From the NCBI RefSeq assembly GCF_009932395.1, contig NZ_LSRS01000005.1, positions 417,390 to 481,389 on the forward strand: a stretch of DNA of 64,000 nt, written 5' to 3'. A program made the position numbers and the translations under genes. A model generated the notes under the pieces. That model saw only the letters and a program-made list of their open reading frames with translations, searched no databases and was not told the origin of the DNA. Position 1 is the stretch's first letter. Each line of letters opens with the position of its first letter. This document shows, one piece after another, positions 44,045-53,100 of this stretch. This stretch comes from Sporotomaculum syntrophicum (GTDB lineage: Bacteria; Bacillota; Desulfotomaculia; Desulfotomaculales; Desulfallaceae).

Positions 44045-47000
44045 TCAAGTGATCTCAATGTTCTGGCCCCAGCTGGCGTATTGTGAATCATGAGCCAGGA
44101 TAAAAAATTGACGTACCGCTGCCTGGCTGGCCAGGATGCCTTGAATTCTGGCCAACCTAACTGAGTCGGTACTGGTGAAGGGGTCATCAAAGATCAGGGG
44201 CAGTTTTACCTCCTCTGCCAACAAATCTGCAATGGCGAAGCGCAGTGATAGGTAAACCTGGTCTCGGGCACCTTTGCTCAGGCTTTCCAGGGCAACCGGG
44301 CGTCCGCCTTCCTTGATGCCCGGATTGAGCTGCTCGTCCAGCACCAGTTGCCGGTCCAGCACGCCGGAGATCTCCTGGCAGTAAACGGTGGCTTTTTCCT
44401 CTAATCGCTGCTGGTAGGTCTGTTGGTATTCAACAATCGCCGCCCTCAGCTCCTGGTGGGCTATGGCCAAAGCCTCGGCCTGCAGCAACAGGCGGTCCTG
44501 CTCGGTTTTCAAGGCTTGCAGGTCCACCTCAGCGGCAGCTATATTTACCGGGTTTATCCCCTCTAACCGGGCCAGTCGTCGGTAGAGCTCGGAACGCCGG
44601 GTGTCTAAAACACCGATCTGGTTATCGATGGCCTGTATGGCAGCTTCTGTTTCCAGTAGCTTTTGCTGAACTAAGCCTTGGTCACCGGCCTCGGCCGGCG
44701 CCGGCAGCCCGGGAAAACGGTCGCTGTGTTGCTGCCATTGCAGCATTCGGCTGGTTACCTGGTCACTGGCCAGTTGGTATTTAGCCATTAGCTGGTTTAT
44801 GTCGGCGGCCTGATAATTGTGCAGCAGCGTGGCCAGCTTGGTGTAGGTATCCTCCCGGCACCTTACTAGCTGCCGGCGCTTATTATACTGCTTAATGGCC
44901 CGCTCGGGGCTGTTCCCATTGGCTTGCAGTACCGTGCGCAAGCTTTTCTCCCAATCTTGCTGCTCTTGCTGCAACCGGGTTATTTTTCCTTTTTCCACCT
45001 CGATAAGTTTTTCGGTAGTAATCAGCTGGTGCTGCAGCGTTTCTTGTTCCTTCCTTAATATAACCAGCTGCTTGGTTTCAGCTTCCCGTGCTTGCCACCA
45101 GGTGTCGGCAAGTTCACCCAGCCGGTTAATCAAGTCCCCGATAGTTTTAATACCCCCGGCAGGTTTTTTTTCTTGTAGGATTTGTAGCACAGCCGCCAGC
45201 TCTCGCCATTGCTCATCGTTGCCGGCATCATTCAACTCTGCTAACTCGGCGTTTGCTGCCCGGCAGCCGAAGGTGGCTTGAGCGAATTGATCGGTAGTCG
45301 TGGCCAACCGCTGCTGTTCTTTGACTAAATCTTTCCATTCGTGGTAGGCGGTCTGAACATCCCCATAGGCGTCAGTGAATTTCTTGATGGCGGATTGGAA
45401 GCCTGCCAGGGCTGCTTTCTTTGCCAGCCACTGCTGTTCCAGAGTATCCAGGTCTATGCCCAATAGTTCCTCCTGGATGGTCTTTAATCGGCGTTCCGAC
45501 TCTGCATACTGTTTATAACGCTCTATTAACTGGGCAAGCCCCAGGTCATCTGCCCGGGCAAAAGTGCCCAGCTGATGATCATATTCTTCCAACTGCTCCT
45601 GCAGTCTAGCCAGCTCATGCTGCACAGCTTGATGCTTGCCGGTAAGTCCTGCGTTGGCTTGCTCATAAAACAATCCTACTCCTGCCATGCCCATCAGGAA
45701 AGCTAGTACCAGTCCCACCACCAGTATGGCCGGGTTGTCTGTACCCAGCAGGAAAAAGACCGTTGTAGCCAGGACCGCCCCACCGACCAGGCATGCTCCC
45801 ATTGGCACCTGGGTGGACGTACTAAGTTCCCGCAGCTGTTGGTCCAGCTTACGCTGTTGTTTGAGGAGCTGCCATTTAGCTGCTGCAGCTTCGGCAGCCC
45901 CGGGCGGCAGCTCTTGCAGATCAGCGAAACTAGCGAGATGTTCTCTTTGGGCATCCTTCCATTTTTCGATTTTCTGGGCTGCATATTTATAAGCCTGCTC
46001 AGCTTTAAGTATTTCAGCAGACAGCGTGGCCTGGGTTTGGTTGAGTTGGCTGATCGTAGCCAGTTCGCTATCTGATGCGGCACCAAAAATTCTGTAGCGG
46101 TCCGCCAGCCGCTGATTCAGTGCGGCTAATTTTTGGCGGTCAGCCTGCAAGCTGGTCCAACTCTTTAAACAAGCTGTTGCGGTGCGCCGGGTCACTCTGA
46201 TTTTTTCTGCCGGGTCAGCACCAAGCTGGTCCCAGCTTTGGTATTTAGTGATTGAGGCAGTAAGCTCAGCCTGTCGCTTTAGTTGCTGCTGTCGGCTGTT
46301 CTGCCAATGGCCGTATGCCGCCGTAGCTTGACCAATTTCCCGGTTGAGGTAAACCAGCTGCTCTAACCCTTCCGCCACCTCCGGGCCAGTCTGGGAAAAC
46401 TCTGGGTACTGCTCCTGCAATACTTTATCTAGCCCAGCCAGTTCACTAATTAATTTATTTACTTCCACAATTGCAGACTCTAAACTTGCCCGTTCCTTTG
46501 CCGCCGCGGCGTACTGGCCGGCCAGCAGCTGCCAGCCCGACCAGGCCTGTAGGGCACGGTTATTTTGTTCCAGTGCTTGTCTGGCTTGGCTGCTCTCTTC
46601 CTCTACTGCCCGAATTTTAAGCTGGGTATCAATCAAGCTGTCGGCGGCATGCCGGGCGGCATAAATTTGCTCTTCTAAAACCTGGATTTCTCCCGCAAGC
46701 TGTTCCAGGACACCGTCTTTGCTCATGTTTCTGGCCGTGACCCCAAGCTTGTTGGGACCGGTGTACTTGGTCAGTTTTTTTAGCTTGGCCAGCAGAATGG
46801 CTAGTGCTCCCTGAAAAGAAGCGCTCTTACCTCCCGCCAGCAAGCCTTGGAGGTCGGTACTGATCCGGCTTACCTCCGGCATGGGCTGGCCGACAAAGAA
46901 GGTCGCTTCAAAAAGCTCCTGGTTGCTGATGCCAAGGATCCGGTGCACTGCCTCTTCATAACCGCGCAGGGGCCTGCGGGCCTCCGGGTTATGCTGTCCT

Positions 47001-47362
47001 TCCACTACCAGCCGGCGCTGGCCTTGATCGTCCTGCAGCTCCCAGAGAGCGACATGATGATTGTCAAAATCGCGCAGCAGATGGTACCTTTGGCTAGCGG
47101 AGGACAATAATAACTCACCGCGGCAGGCAGCCGGCTGATCCCAGTTGCGTAACTTGTCCAGGTTTAAAGCGGAGCCGCGGCGGCTGTGGCTCAGGCCAAA
47201 GATGGTGGCCAGCAGGCCAGCCATCATGGTGGTCTTACCTGTTTCATTGGCGGCAATATACCCATTGATGCCCTGGGTAAAGGTAAAGGTGGTGGCTTCC
47301 CGGTAGGGACCAAAACCCTGTAAGATTAGTTTTTCAAACACCACTGTGTTTCCGACCATCAA
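44045..47362 (-). CDS. YhaN/SbcC-like SMC-type ATPase
   Basis: 1105 residues. The N-terminal ATPase half has KLILQGFGPYREATTF and the P-loop region INGYIAANETGKTTMM. Long coiled coils follow, with a two-helix membrane-like hairpin in the middle (MGACLVGGAVLATTVFFLL and AILVVGLVLAFLMGMAG), as in B. subtilis YhaN. The C-terminal half has the signature LESLSKGARDQVYLSLRFAI, Walker B LPLIFDDPF and a late His/Asp. The first P-loop position is Ala instead of Gly. Its nuclease partner (51196-52320) is separated by the mod operon. Role: DNA-end or repair processing near the membrane, by family. Confidence 0.88.
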   Translation of the reverse strand: MMVGNTVVFEKLILQGFGPYREATTFTFTQGINGYIAANETGKTTMMAGLLATIFGLSHSRRGSALNLDKLRNWDQPAACRGELLLSSASQRYHLLRDFDNHHVALWELQDDQGQRRLVVEGQHNPEARRPLRGYEEAVHRILGISNQELFEATFFVGQPMPEVSRISTDLQGLLAGGKSASFQGALAILLAKLKKLTKYTGPNKLGVTARNMSKDGVLEQLAGEIQVLEEQIYAARHAADSLIDTQLKIRAVEEESSQARQALEQNNRALQAWSGWQLLAGQYAAAAKERASLESAIVEVNKLISELAGLDKVLQEQYPEFSQTGPEVAEGLEQLVYLNREIGQATAAYGHWQNSRQQQLKRQAELTASITKYQSWDQLGADPAEKIRVTRRTATACLKSWTSLQADRQKLAALNQRLADRYRIFGAASDSELATISQLNQTQATLSAEILKAEQAYKYAAQKIEKWKDAQREHLASFADLQELPPGAAEAAAAKWQLLKQQRKLDQQLRELSTSTQVPMGACLVGGAVLATTVFFLLGTDNPAILVVGLVLAFLMGMAGVGLFYEQANAGLTGKHQAVQHELARLQEQLEEYDHQLGTFARADDLGLAQLIERYKQYAESERRLKTIQEELLGIDLDTLEQQWLAKKAALAGFQSAIKKFTDAYGDVQTAYHEWKDLVKEQQRLATTTDQFAQATFGCRAANAELAELNDAGNDEQWRELAAVLQILQEKKPAGGIKTIGDLINRLGELADTWWQAREAETKQLVILRKEQETLQHQLITTEKLIEVEKGKITRLQQEQQDWEKSLRTVLQANGNSPERAIKQYNKRRQLVRCREDTYTKLATLLHNYQAADINQLMAKYQLASDQVTSRMLQWQQHSDRFPGLPAPAEAGDQGLVQQKLLETEAAIQAIDNQIGVLDTRRSELYRRLARLEGINPVNIAAAEVDLQALKTEQDRLLLQAEALAIAHQELRAAIVEYQQTYQQRLEEKATVYCQEISGVLDRQLVLDEQLNPGIKEGGRPVALESLSKGARDQVYLSLRFAIADLLAEEVKLPLIFDDPFTSTDSVRLARIQGILASQAAVRQFFILAHDSQYASWGQNIEIT

Positions 47363-47489
47363 CCCACATTCCTTCTAGCGCGGCAATACCTGCTCCTGCG
47401 TCTGACACTGGGTGTATCTGCTTCGAGGTCTTTATGCAATCATTCTATAATGTTCCGGAATAATCCTCTTATATGGTCGACATTAGCGA

Positions 47490-48212
47490 CTAAGCATATG
47501 TAACCTTCGGAGCAATGCCCAGGAAGCTCGTTACTTTGGGATCAATAGGGTGAGTAAAAACCACGTCCGGGCTGCCAACCTGCCGCACCTGGCCATCTAA
47601 AATAATGCCGACCAGGGTAGATAACAGGCTGGCCTCATTAAAATCATGGGTAACGTTCACTACCGTACATTGATAAGTGGCGTGGATTCTTTTTAACTCT
47701 TGACATAACAGCTTTTTAGTGTTTGGATCCAGGGCGCTTAAAGGTTCATCCATCAATAGAATCTTTGGTTTTAAAACCAAAGCCCTGGCCAGGGATACTC
47801 TCTGTTGTTCCCCGCCGCTGAGCGTACCGGGATAACGATGACAGAGATGTGTGATACCAAGCATATCTGTTAGTTCCCCAACTGCCTTTTGAATTTCCTC
47901 TTTAGGGAGTTTCCTTAATTGTAAACCAAAGGCAATATTTTTATAGACGTTTAGGTGTGGGAACAGGGCGTAGTCCTGGTAAACAAAACCAATCCCTCTT
48001 TTTTCAGGTGTTATTTGGGCGGCATCCTTATTATCTATTAAAATACGACCATTATCCGGTTGATATAACCCGGCAATTAACTCTAAAATTACTGTTTTTC
48101 CGGTACCGGTGGGTCCTAAAATGGTAAAAAATTCACCTGCCGGTATTTCCAAACTTACATCTTTTAAAGAAAAATCTCCAAGGGAGATGGAAACATTCTT
48201 TAATGCAATCAT
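47490..48212 (-). CDS. modC: Molybdate/tungstate ABC transporter ATP-binding protein
   Basis: About 240 residues, full ABC ATPase: Walker A ILGPTGTGKTVILE, Q-loop FVYQDYALFPHL, signature TLSGGEQQRVSLARALV, Walker B ILLMDEPLSALD and switch His in VVNVTHDFNEA. No C-terminal TOBE/regulatory domain. ATG at 48212 follows GGAGG by five bases. It is the last gene of the modD-A-B-C operon. Whether molybdate or tungstate is preferred cannot be told from this subunit. Confidence 0.9.
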   Translation of the reverse strand: MIALKNVSISLGDFSLKDVSLEIPAGEFFTILGPTGTGKTVILELIAGLYQPDNGRILIDNKDAAQITPEKRGIGFVYQDYALFPHLNVYKNIAFGLQLRKLPKEEIQKAVGELTDMLGITHLCHRYPGTLSGGEQQRVSLARALVLKPKILLMDEPLSALDPNTKKLLCQELKRIHATYQCTVVNVTHDFNEASLLSTLVGIILDGQVRQVGSPDVVFTHPIDPKVTSFLGIAPKVTYA

Positions 48213-48241
48213 AGTTACCTCCAATTAACCGGATTGTTTTT

Positions 48242-49054
48242 TTAACTTGCGCGAGAGCCGCCGATAAAGTCTCCACCGAATTTATTAAAGATAAATAAGG
48301 ATACTACCGAAATAATAATCAATATATTAGCGGCAGCCATAGCAGCATCCAAATCACCGGTAGACATATTTAAAAACAGTGAAATAGGCAGAGTCTCCGT
48401 TTTAAAACGGGTTGCCCCTGCCAGCATCAAAGCTGCGCCAAATTCCCCCAGGGCACGGGCCCAGGTGATGATAGTACCGGCAATAATGCCGTTTTTTGAG
48501 AGCGGCAGGGTTACTTTAATAAAAGCCTGGGTTGGGGTGCAGCCTAAAGTGCGGGCAATAAAATCCAAACGCGGGTTCACTGCCAGAATAGTAGATTTTA
48601 ATACTCTAATCATAAAAGGCAAGTTAACAAAAATCTGAGCAATAATGATCCCATTTACTGTAAAGACGAAACTTAGACCCATATCATCAAGCCAGGAGCC
48701 AAATTCCGTTGCACCAAAAACCAGCAGCAGGCAAACACCGGATACAACGGGCGGCAGTGCTAAGGGAAGATCGAGAACCGTGTTAAGCATAGATTTAAAT
48801 GGTATATCTGCCCTGGCCAAGGAATAAGCAACCGGTATGGCGATCAGGATACAAACAGCCGTGGAAATCAGCGAGGTGTACAGGCTAAGTTTTATAGCGA
48901 ACTGAATCTCAGGAGTAAAGATGACTTTCCCTATACTGTTAAAGCCTTTTATAACTACTGTAAATATAGCAGTTAAAATAAAGAAAGATACTAAGTAAGT
49001 AAAGGAGGCTGTTAGTAAATTAAACTTTTCTTGCCACCATCTTTTTTTAGCCAT
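48242..49054 (-). CDS. modB: Molybdate/tungstate ABC transporter permease
   Basis: 270 residues with about six transmembrane helices. The permease loop motif is ARTLGCTPTQAFIKVTLPLSKNG followed by GTIITWARALGEFGAALML, the ModB/WtpB/CysT-type EAA motif. It overlaps the stop of modA by one base and precedes modC by 29 bases. Confidence 0.9.
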   Translation of the reverse strand: MAKKRWWQEKFNLLTASFTYLVSFFILTAIFTVVIKGFNSIGKVIFTPEIQFAIKLSLYTSLISTAVCILIAIPVAYSLARADIPFKSMLNTVLDLPLALPPVVSGVCLLLVFGATEFGSWLDDMGLSFVFTVNGIIIAQIFVNLPFMIRVLKSTILAVNPRLDFIARTLGCTPTQAFIKVTLPLSKNGIIAGTIITWARALGEFGAALMLAGATRFKTETLPISLFLNMSTGDLDAAMAAANILIIISVVSLFIFNKFGGDFIGGSRAS

Positions 49055-49884
49055 TACTTAACCTCCGCAGTCGGCTTGAACCCCCATTTTTGCCAAACTT
49101 TTATGCCATCTTTAGAGGCAACATAATCTACAAATTGCTCGGCTAGCTGGGGATGCTCTGAATATTGCAGAGAAACAGCCGGCACTTCTTTGACATAGTT
49201 CTTAAACTCTTCAGTTGGCACCATTTCAATTTTTTCATTACCTATTAAATTGTCTTCCCAGATAATAGAAGCATCTACTTGTTGCATGGCAATATAGGCA
49301 AACATTTCATTAACGGTCATTGCCCTGGCGACAACATTTGGTTCTATTTGTGCAAATAGGCCTTTATCTTTCAGTACTTTATTTGCAAGTTTCCCGATCG
49401 GGTTAGCCTCCGGATCGCCTAAAACAACTTTTACTCCTGGTTGGGTAAGATCAACGAGAGATTTTATATTGGCTGGGTTACCTTGAGGCACGGCTAAAAT
49501 TGGAATGTGGAAGACTACTGATTTTTCATGCGCAATTATGTCTTTTTCCCGCAAAGGCTTTAACTCCTCGATGTCACCCGGCAAAAAAACGTCTCCTTTT
49601 TCGACCATGAGAATTTGGCTGATTAATTGAGCAGTTCCACCATAAGTGAATTGCACCTCGACGCCGGTCTTTTCCTGAAACATCTTGCCCAGTTCCTCAA
49701 TAGGCTTGCGCAAACCAGCGCCGGAGTAAACAGTAATACTTTCTTTTACACTGTTGCCTGTATTGGCTAAATTATTGGCCTTAGTGGCTCTATCCTCTGG
49801 TTTTTCTGAAGATGAACATCCGCCGCTGAAAAACACCAGAGCCACAAGCATAATTAAACTTACTATTTTTAATAATCTGGACAT
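49054..49884 (-). CDS. modA: Molybdate/tungstate-binding lipoprotein
   Basis: 276 residues. A lipoprotein signal (LLKIVSLIMLVALVFFSGGCSSS, with a GGC lipobox) is followed by a periplasmic-binding-protein type II fold: ITVYSGAGLRKPIEELGKMF, EVQFTYGGTAQLISQI, LGDPEANPIGKLANKVL and QVDASIIWEDN. This is the ModA/WtpA family. It anchors outside the membrane and delivers the oxyanion to ModB. Confidence 0.9.
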   Translation of the reverse strand: MSRLLKIVSLIMLVALVFFSGGCSSSEKPEDRATKANNLANTGNSVKESITVYSGAGLRKPIEELGKMFQEKTGVEVQFTYGGTAQLISQILMVEKGDVFLPGDIEELKPLREKDIIAHEKSVVFHIPILAVPQGNPANIKSLVDLTQPGVKVVLGDPEANPIGKLANKVLKDKGLFAQIEPNVVARAMTVNEMFAYIAMQQVDASIIWEDNLIGNEKIEMVPTEEFKNYVKEVPAVSLQYSEHPQLAEQFVDYVASKDGIKVWQKWGFKPTAEVK

Positions 49885-49924
49885 TGAGCAACCTCCATCT
49901 TTTTCTGCAACAAGCTTGCTACGC

Positions 49925-50770
49925 TTAAACTTGTTCGATTATAGTACCTATATCAACCGGCTTACCAAAGTACACCGAGGTGGTAACTAAGCCATCGACA
50001 CCTGTTCCGGCATATAATACAGCGTTTTGTTCATTGATACCACCCGCAGCCAGCAATACGATACGGTTATTTTTGGCTCTAATTAATTCAACTGCCTTAT
50101 TTAATGCCGGCAGGGCCACTTTATCAAATTGCAGCCCGTCTAATCCCGCCTGACAGAGCAGTAAAGCTTCTTCTATTGTTTCAACTTCGACAATTATTTT
50201 CTTCTCGTTTAATTTTGTCTTGAGTTCACTTAACCTGGGTATCAACCCTTCAATACCGCCGATAAAATTCAGATGCTGCTTAAAGATTAAAACAGTTTCC
50301 GACAAACCCAGCCGGTGAGGTAGTCCACCACCGGCCAGCACCGCCTTGATGGCCAGTTCCTTGGTTCCAGGAAAAATTTTGCGGGTCGTAAGAATTTCCA
50401 CGTGAGGATTAGCTTGTCTGGCTTTGGTTAGAATTTTATTGGTCCTGGTAGCAATGCCTGACGAATACTCTAAGATATTCATGGCTACTTTCCAGGCCAT
50501 GTGCAAATCCTCCGCATTGCCTTCGGCTGCTAAAATGCTGGTTTGCGGTTGGACCTTTGTCCCTGAAGATATATGCCTTGAAGGTAAAATATTAAGCTTT
50601 CTAAAGATTCTCAGCACTTCTTCCGTACCGCAAATAACTGCTTCCTCCCGGCAAATGAATTCAATTTTACCTTTTTTCCCGGCTAAATCGAGGGTATAAG
50701 TAGTTAAGTCAAGGTAGGGTACGTCTTCTTTAATGTATTGATCGATGGTAGCATCAGATATATATAGAAT
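49925..50770 (-). CDS. modD: ModD (molybdenum-transport-associated QPRTase-like protein), apparent AUU start
   Basis: 281 residues with the quinolinate-phosphoribosyltransferase fold but of the ModD subgroup found with Mo/W transporters: HMAWKVAMNILEYSSGIATR, TTRKIFPGTKELAIKAVLAGG, GLPHRLGLSETVLIF and LLAAGGINEQN. Homology begins with LYISDATIDQYIKEDVPYLD, well upstream of the first ATG. No ATG, GTG or TTG exists there; an ATT (50768-50770) lies eight bases after AAAGGAGG and directly after an in-frame stop region, so AUU is the likely initiator. Function of ModD is unproven. It is the first gene after the riboswitch. Confidence 0.83.
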   Translation of the reverse strand: MLYISDATIDQYIKEDVPYLDLTTYTLDLAGKKGKIEFICREEAVICGTEEVLRIFRKLNILPSRHISSGTKVQPQTSILAAEGNAEDLHMAWKVAMNILEYSSGIATRTNKILTKARQANPHVEILTTRKIFPGTKELAIKAVLAGGGLPHRLGLSETVLIFKQHLNFIGGIEGLIPRLSELKTKLNEKKIIVEVETIEEALLLCQAGLDGLQFDKVALPALNKAVELIRAKNNRIVLLAAGGINEQNAVLYAGTGVDGLVTTSVYFGKPVDIGTIIEQV

Positions 50771-50935
50771 CTTAAAGACCTCCTTTCAAACGATCAGGAT
50801 AGGAGCAATGATAATCACCGCCAAAGAACTTTGCTTCTTTATGTACAAAACATGATAAAGCCCTCCTTTTGTACCCGTTGGTTAGTAACTATATCATCAA
50901 GTCTTAGGCAGCAGACTCGCTGATTGCTAGCTACG

Positions 50936-51101
50936 AAATAAAAATAAAAGCTTTGTCCCCATGCTAAAAGGACAAAGCTTTAAGCCTCCAAATAAGACTC
51001 AGTTCTCCTTTCCACAAGGGAGGCATACCAGTTTCCCGATATACCCTGCCGGTCTGTACACCAAAACGATATATGTTTACAGGTGTTACAGACTCGGAGA
51101 A
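50936..51101 (-). promoter_or_regulatory. Moco/Tuco-type riboswitch with terminator
   Basis: The leader of the modDABC operon contains CTCCGAGTC (around 51093-51101) and, about 110 bases later, TTTGGAGGC as the closing stem. Inside are GTACAGACCGGCAGGG and the Moco-motif hallmark GCCTCCC-loop-GGAAAGGAG. It is followed by a 12-bp terminator stem (AAAGCTTTGTCC with GGACAAAGCTTT, 50947-50981) and a T-rich tail, a plausible expression platform. Moco RNA motifs sit before molybdenum-cofactor and molybdate-transport genes. The identification is by memory of the consensus. Confidence 0.68.
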
Positions 51102-51145
51102 TGTTTTAACTTAAAAAAAATTATCTTGCTTATTTCGACAATAAC

Positions 51146-51174
51146 AGATTAATGTATATATCCGTTAAAGTCAA
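51146..51174 (-). promoter_or_regulatory. Promoter of the modDABC operon
   Basis: TTGACT (51169-51174) and TAATCT (51146-51151) are 17 bases apart on the - strand, about 40 bases before the riboswitch and only 22 bases past the stop of the nuclease gene. Confidence 0.7.
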
Positions 51175-51195
51175 GGTAAGGTTTGGACTTTGCTA

Positions 51196-52320
51196 TTAGC
51201 TTCCTTCATCCAGTGCTGACAGGCCTTGCAGCAGCGCCTGCTCCAATACAGTGCGACGGCGGGCGTCGTCGGCGGTGGCCAGCTTGGCTCGAATGTGCCT
51301 GGCAAACAGGCCACGAATTGTGGGTTCGCTGGCTATAGCGTCCAGGAAATTAGCCGAGAAATACTGGATTCCGTTGCTTAATTCCAGGTGGAAAAAGGAT
51401 TCGGCCAGCTCCTCCAGCAGTTGCTCCTCCGGGATGTGGAACCTGGGGGTGCCGGTCAAGGTTAGCTGAAGTATTTTTTCCGTGTCAGCGTAGCCCAGGC
51501 ACTGCTTTTTTAGAGCCGTGTAATCGGCGCACAGGGAGATATCCAACGTAACCTTCTGCCATTTTCTGAGGGATACCGGTGGTTTTTCCAGGGTGACCTG
51601 GCGACCGTCCCAGCAAACGACGGTGAAGTGACCTGTGCCCGTGTCACTGAAACTTTTGAATTCCACTGCGCCTGGGTATACCGCCAGGCCATCGCCAACG
51701 GCTCGGCTGCTGAACTGGTGGTAGTGGCCCAGCGCCAGGTAGTGATAACCGGCACCGGCCAGGCTGGTTGAAGTAAGGGGCAGGCTACGGTCGCCAAGTC
51801 CCTCCCAGTCCAGTGAGCCGTGAAAGGCGCCAATATGAAAGCCCGGCTCGGGGAACCGGGGAAAAGCCGTTAGGGCATCAACTTTGGTGAGGCCGCCGGT
51901 GTAAGCCAGGGAGTAAATATGTACGGTGGTGCCCTGGAGCGGCCAGCTCAGGCAGTGTTCCGGCAGGGGATTGGTCACCAGCAGGCCAGGCCAGGAGTCA
52001 CCCTGGGTGCGGTAAACTGATTCCCGGTAGGTAATCTCATCGTGGTTGCCCGGAACCGTGACCACTAGCAGACCCCGGGTGGTTAGGCGACCCAGTTGCC
52101 GCATTGTCTCCCGCACCAGGGCGTACTCCGGCTTAAATTTTTCAAACAAATCCCCCACAATGAGCAACCCCTGAATGTCATGGCCGGGTGCCAGGGCGTA
52201 GTCCACCGCTTTCTCCAGCAGCCGGTCCCGCTCCCGCCTGCGGAGCTGTTTTTTGTCCTCAGGCAAATACTTTGGCTCCCAGCCCTGGTGCAGGTCCGCT
52301 AGATGAAGAAGTTTGATCAT
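51196..52320 (-). CDS. YhaO/SbcD-like DNA repair exonuclease
   Basis: 374 residues of the Mre11/SbcD metallophosphoesterase family. Metal-binding motifs: LLHLADLHQGWE, LLIVGDLFEKF, VTVPGNHDEIT, IGAFHGSL and LALGHYHQFS. A C-terminal capping region of about 150 residues follows. Its ATPase partner normally follows directly, but here the mod operon lies between (47490-51174) and the ATPase gene is at 44045-47362. Confidence 0.9.
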   Translation of the reverse strand: MIKLLHLADLHQGWEPKYLPEDKKQLRRRERDRLLEKAVDYALAPGHDIQGLLIVGDLFEKFKPEYALVRETMRQLGRLTTRGLLVVTVPGNHDEITYRESVYRTQGDSWPGLLVTNPLPEHCLSWPLQGTTVHIYSLAYTGGLTKVDALTAFPRFPEPGFHIGAFHGSLDWEGLGDRSLPLTSTSLAGAGYHYLALGHYHQFSSRAVGDGLAVYPGAVEFKSFSDTGTGHFTVVCWDGRQVTLEKPPVSLRKWQKVTLDISLCADYTALKKQCLGYADTEKILQLTLTGTPRFHIPEEQLLEELAESFFHLELSNGIQYFSANFLDAIASEPTIRGLFARHIRAKLATADDARRRTVLEQALLQGLSALDEGS

Positions 52321-52615
52321 AGCTCTATTCCTCTTTCATCATTAACCCAACCCCTGGTTGGTTTTTTACCATAAGAAATAGTTAGCAGTTACTAAGATGG
52401 CGGTATAGTATGTTCATATCTTAATTCGCTAAATGCGCATTATTTCCTTTAAAAGCTACTAGCTACTGATCGGACTCAGGAGCCAATGCTGCAAAGGGTA
52501 TTGCTTTCGTTGGCAATAGCCTAAAACTGTAGTTAAGGCTTATAATTTTCATAAGGAAACTTCAAGTAAAACCATGAGGTTTATTCGAACTTTTGCGGTA
52601 GATTGCAACTCCCAT
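52321..52615. other. Intergenic region upstream of the nuclease gene
   Basis: No open frame with a ribosome-binding site and no clear paired motifs up to the terminator at 52616. Confidence 0.4.
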
Positions 52616-52700
52616 AAAAAAACCTGTAGTCGATTAAACTACAGGCAATGAGGAGGAGTTGATATCGAGATGAGCCCCTAAAAACTATTTGTCAATTAAT
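52616..52700 (-). ncRNA. Candidate small RNA B: CUCCUCCUC plus terminator
   Basis: On the - strand CCTGTAGT/ACTACAGG closes a seven-base loop and is followed by seven Ts (52616-52645). CTCCTCCTC lies just before the stem (52650-52658). The stem is nearly the same as in candidate A (11961-11978). No convincing promoter could be fixed, so the 5' end is a guess. The + strand reading is a ribosome-binding site with a three-codon frame. Confidence 0.42.
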
Positions 52701-53039
52701 ACGCAATTATCAAAAAATTTATGCATCAATTGGTTTGACAATTACTGACTGCAAGTATCAAACATAACCTATTTGGAAATACAGAAAACTAATAAATAAG
52801 CATACAAGAAAAGATATCTGTTGTTTATATCATAACAATGCCGAGAGTTTCCAGACCGGAGAAAAGAAGGCGCTATCAGAGTGGTTAAAATTAAGCGTAA
52901 TGTTAGCCTTAAAACAAGCACCCTTGGGCATCTATAACGATTGTATCTCAACAGCTAACCCAACAGCTATCCCTTAGCTAACTACAAGAGGTATGGTTGG
53001 TCAACTGCCAAAGCAGGTTGAAATGCAGGTGTTAAATAA
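52701..53039. other. Intergenic stretch without recognised features
   Basis: A/T-rich, with short broken frames only. Confidence 0.4.
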
Positions 53040-53070
53040 CAGGCGGGTATTCTTTTACGGAACCCGCCTG
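53040..53070 (-). terminator. Terminator of the ribonucleotide reductase gene
   Basis: A 9-bp stem CAGGCGGGT/ACCCGCCTG is followed on the - strand by TTATTTAA, 30 bases past the stop codon. Confidence 0.75.
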
Positions 53071-53100
53071 CTCCCTTTTTGCCAGGTGTCTGTGCATAAA

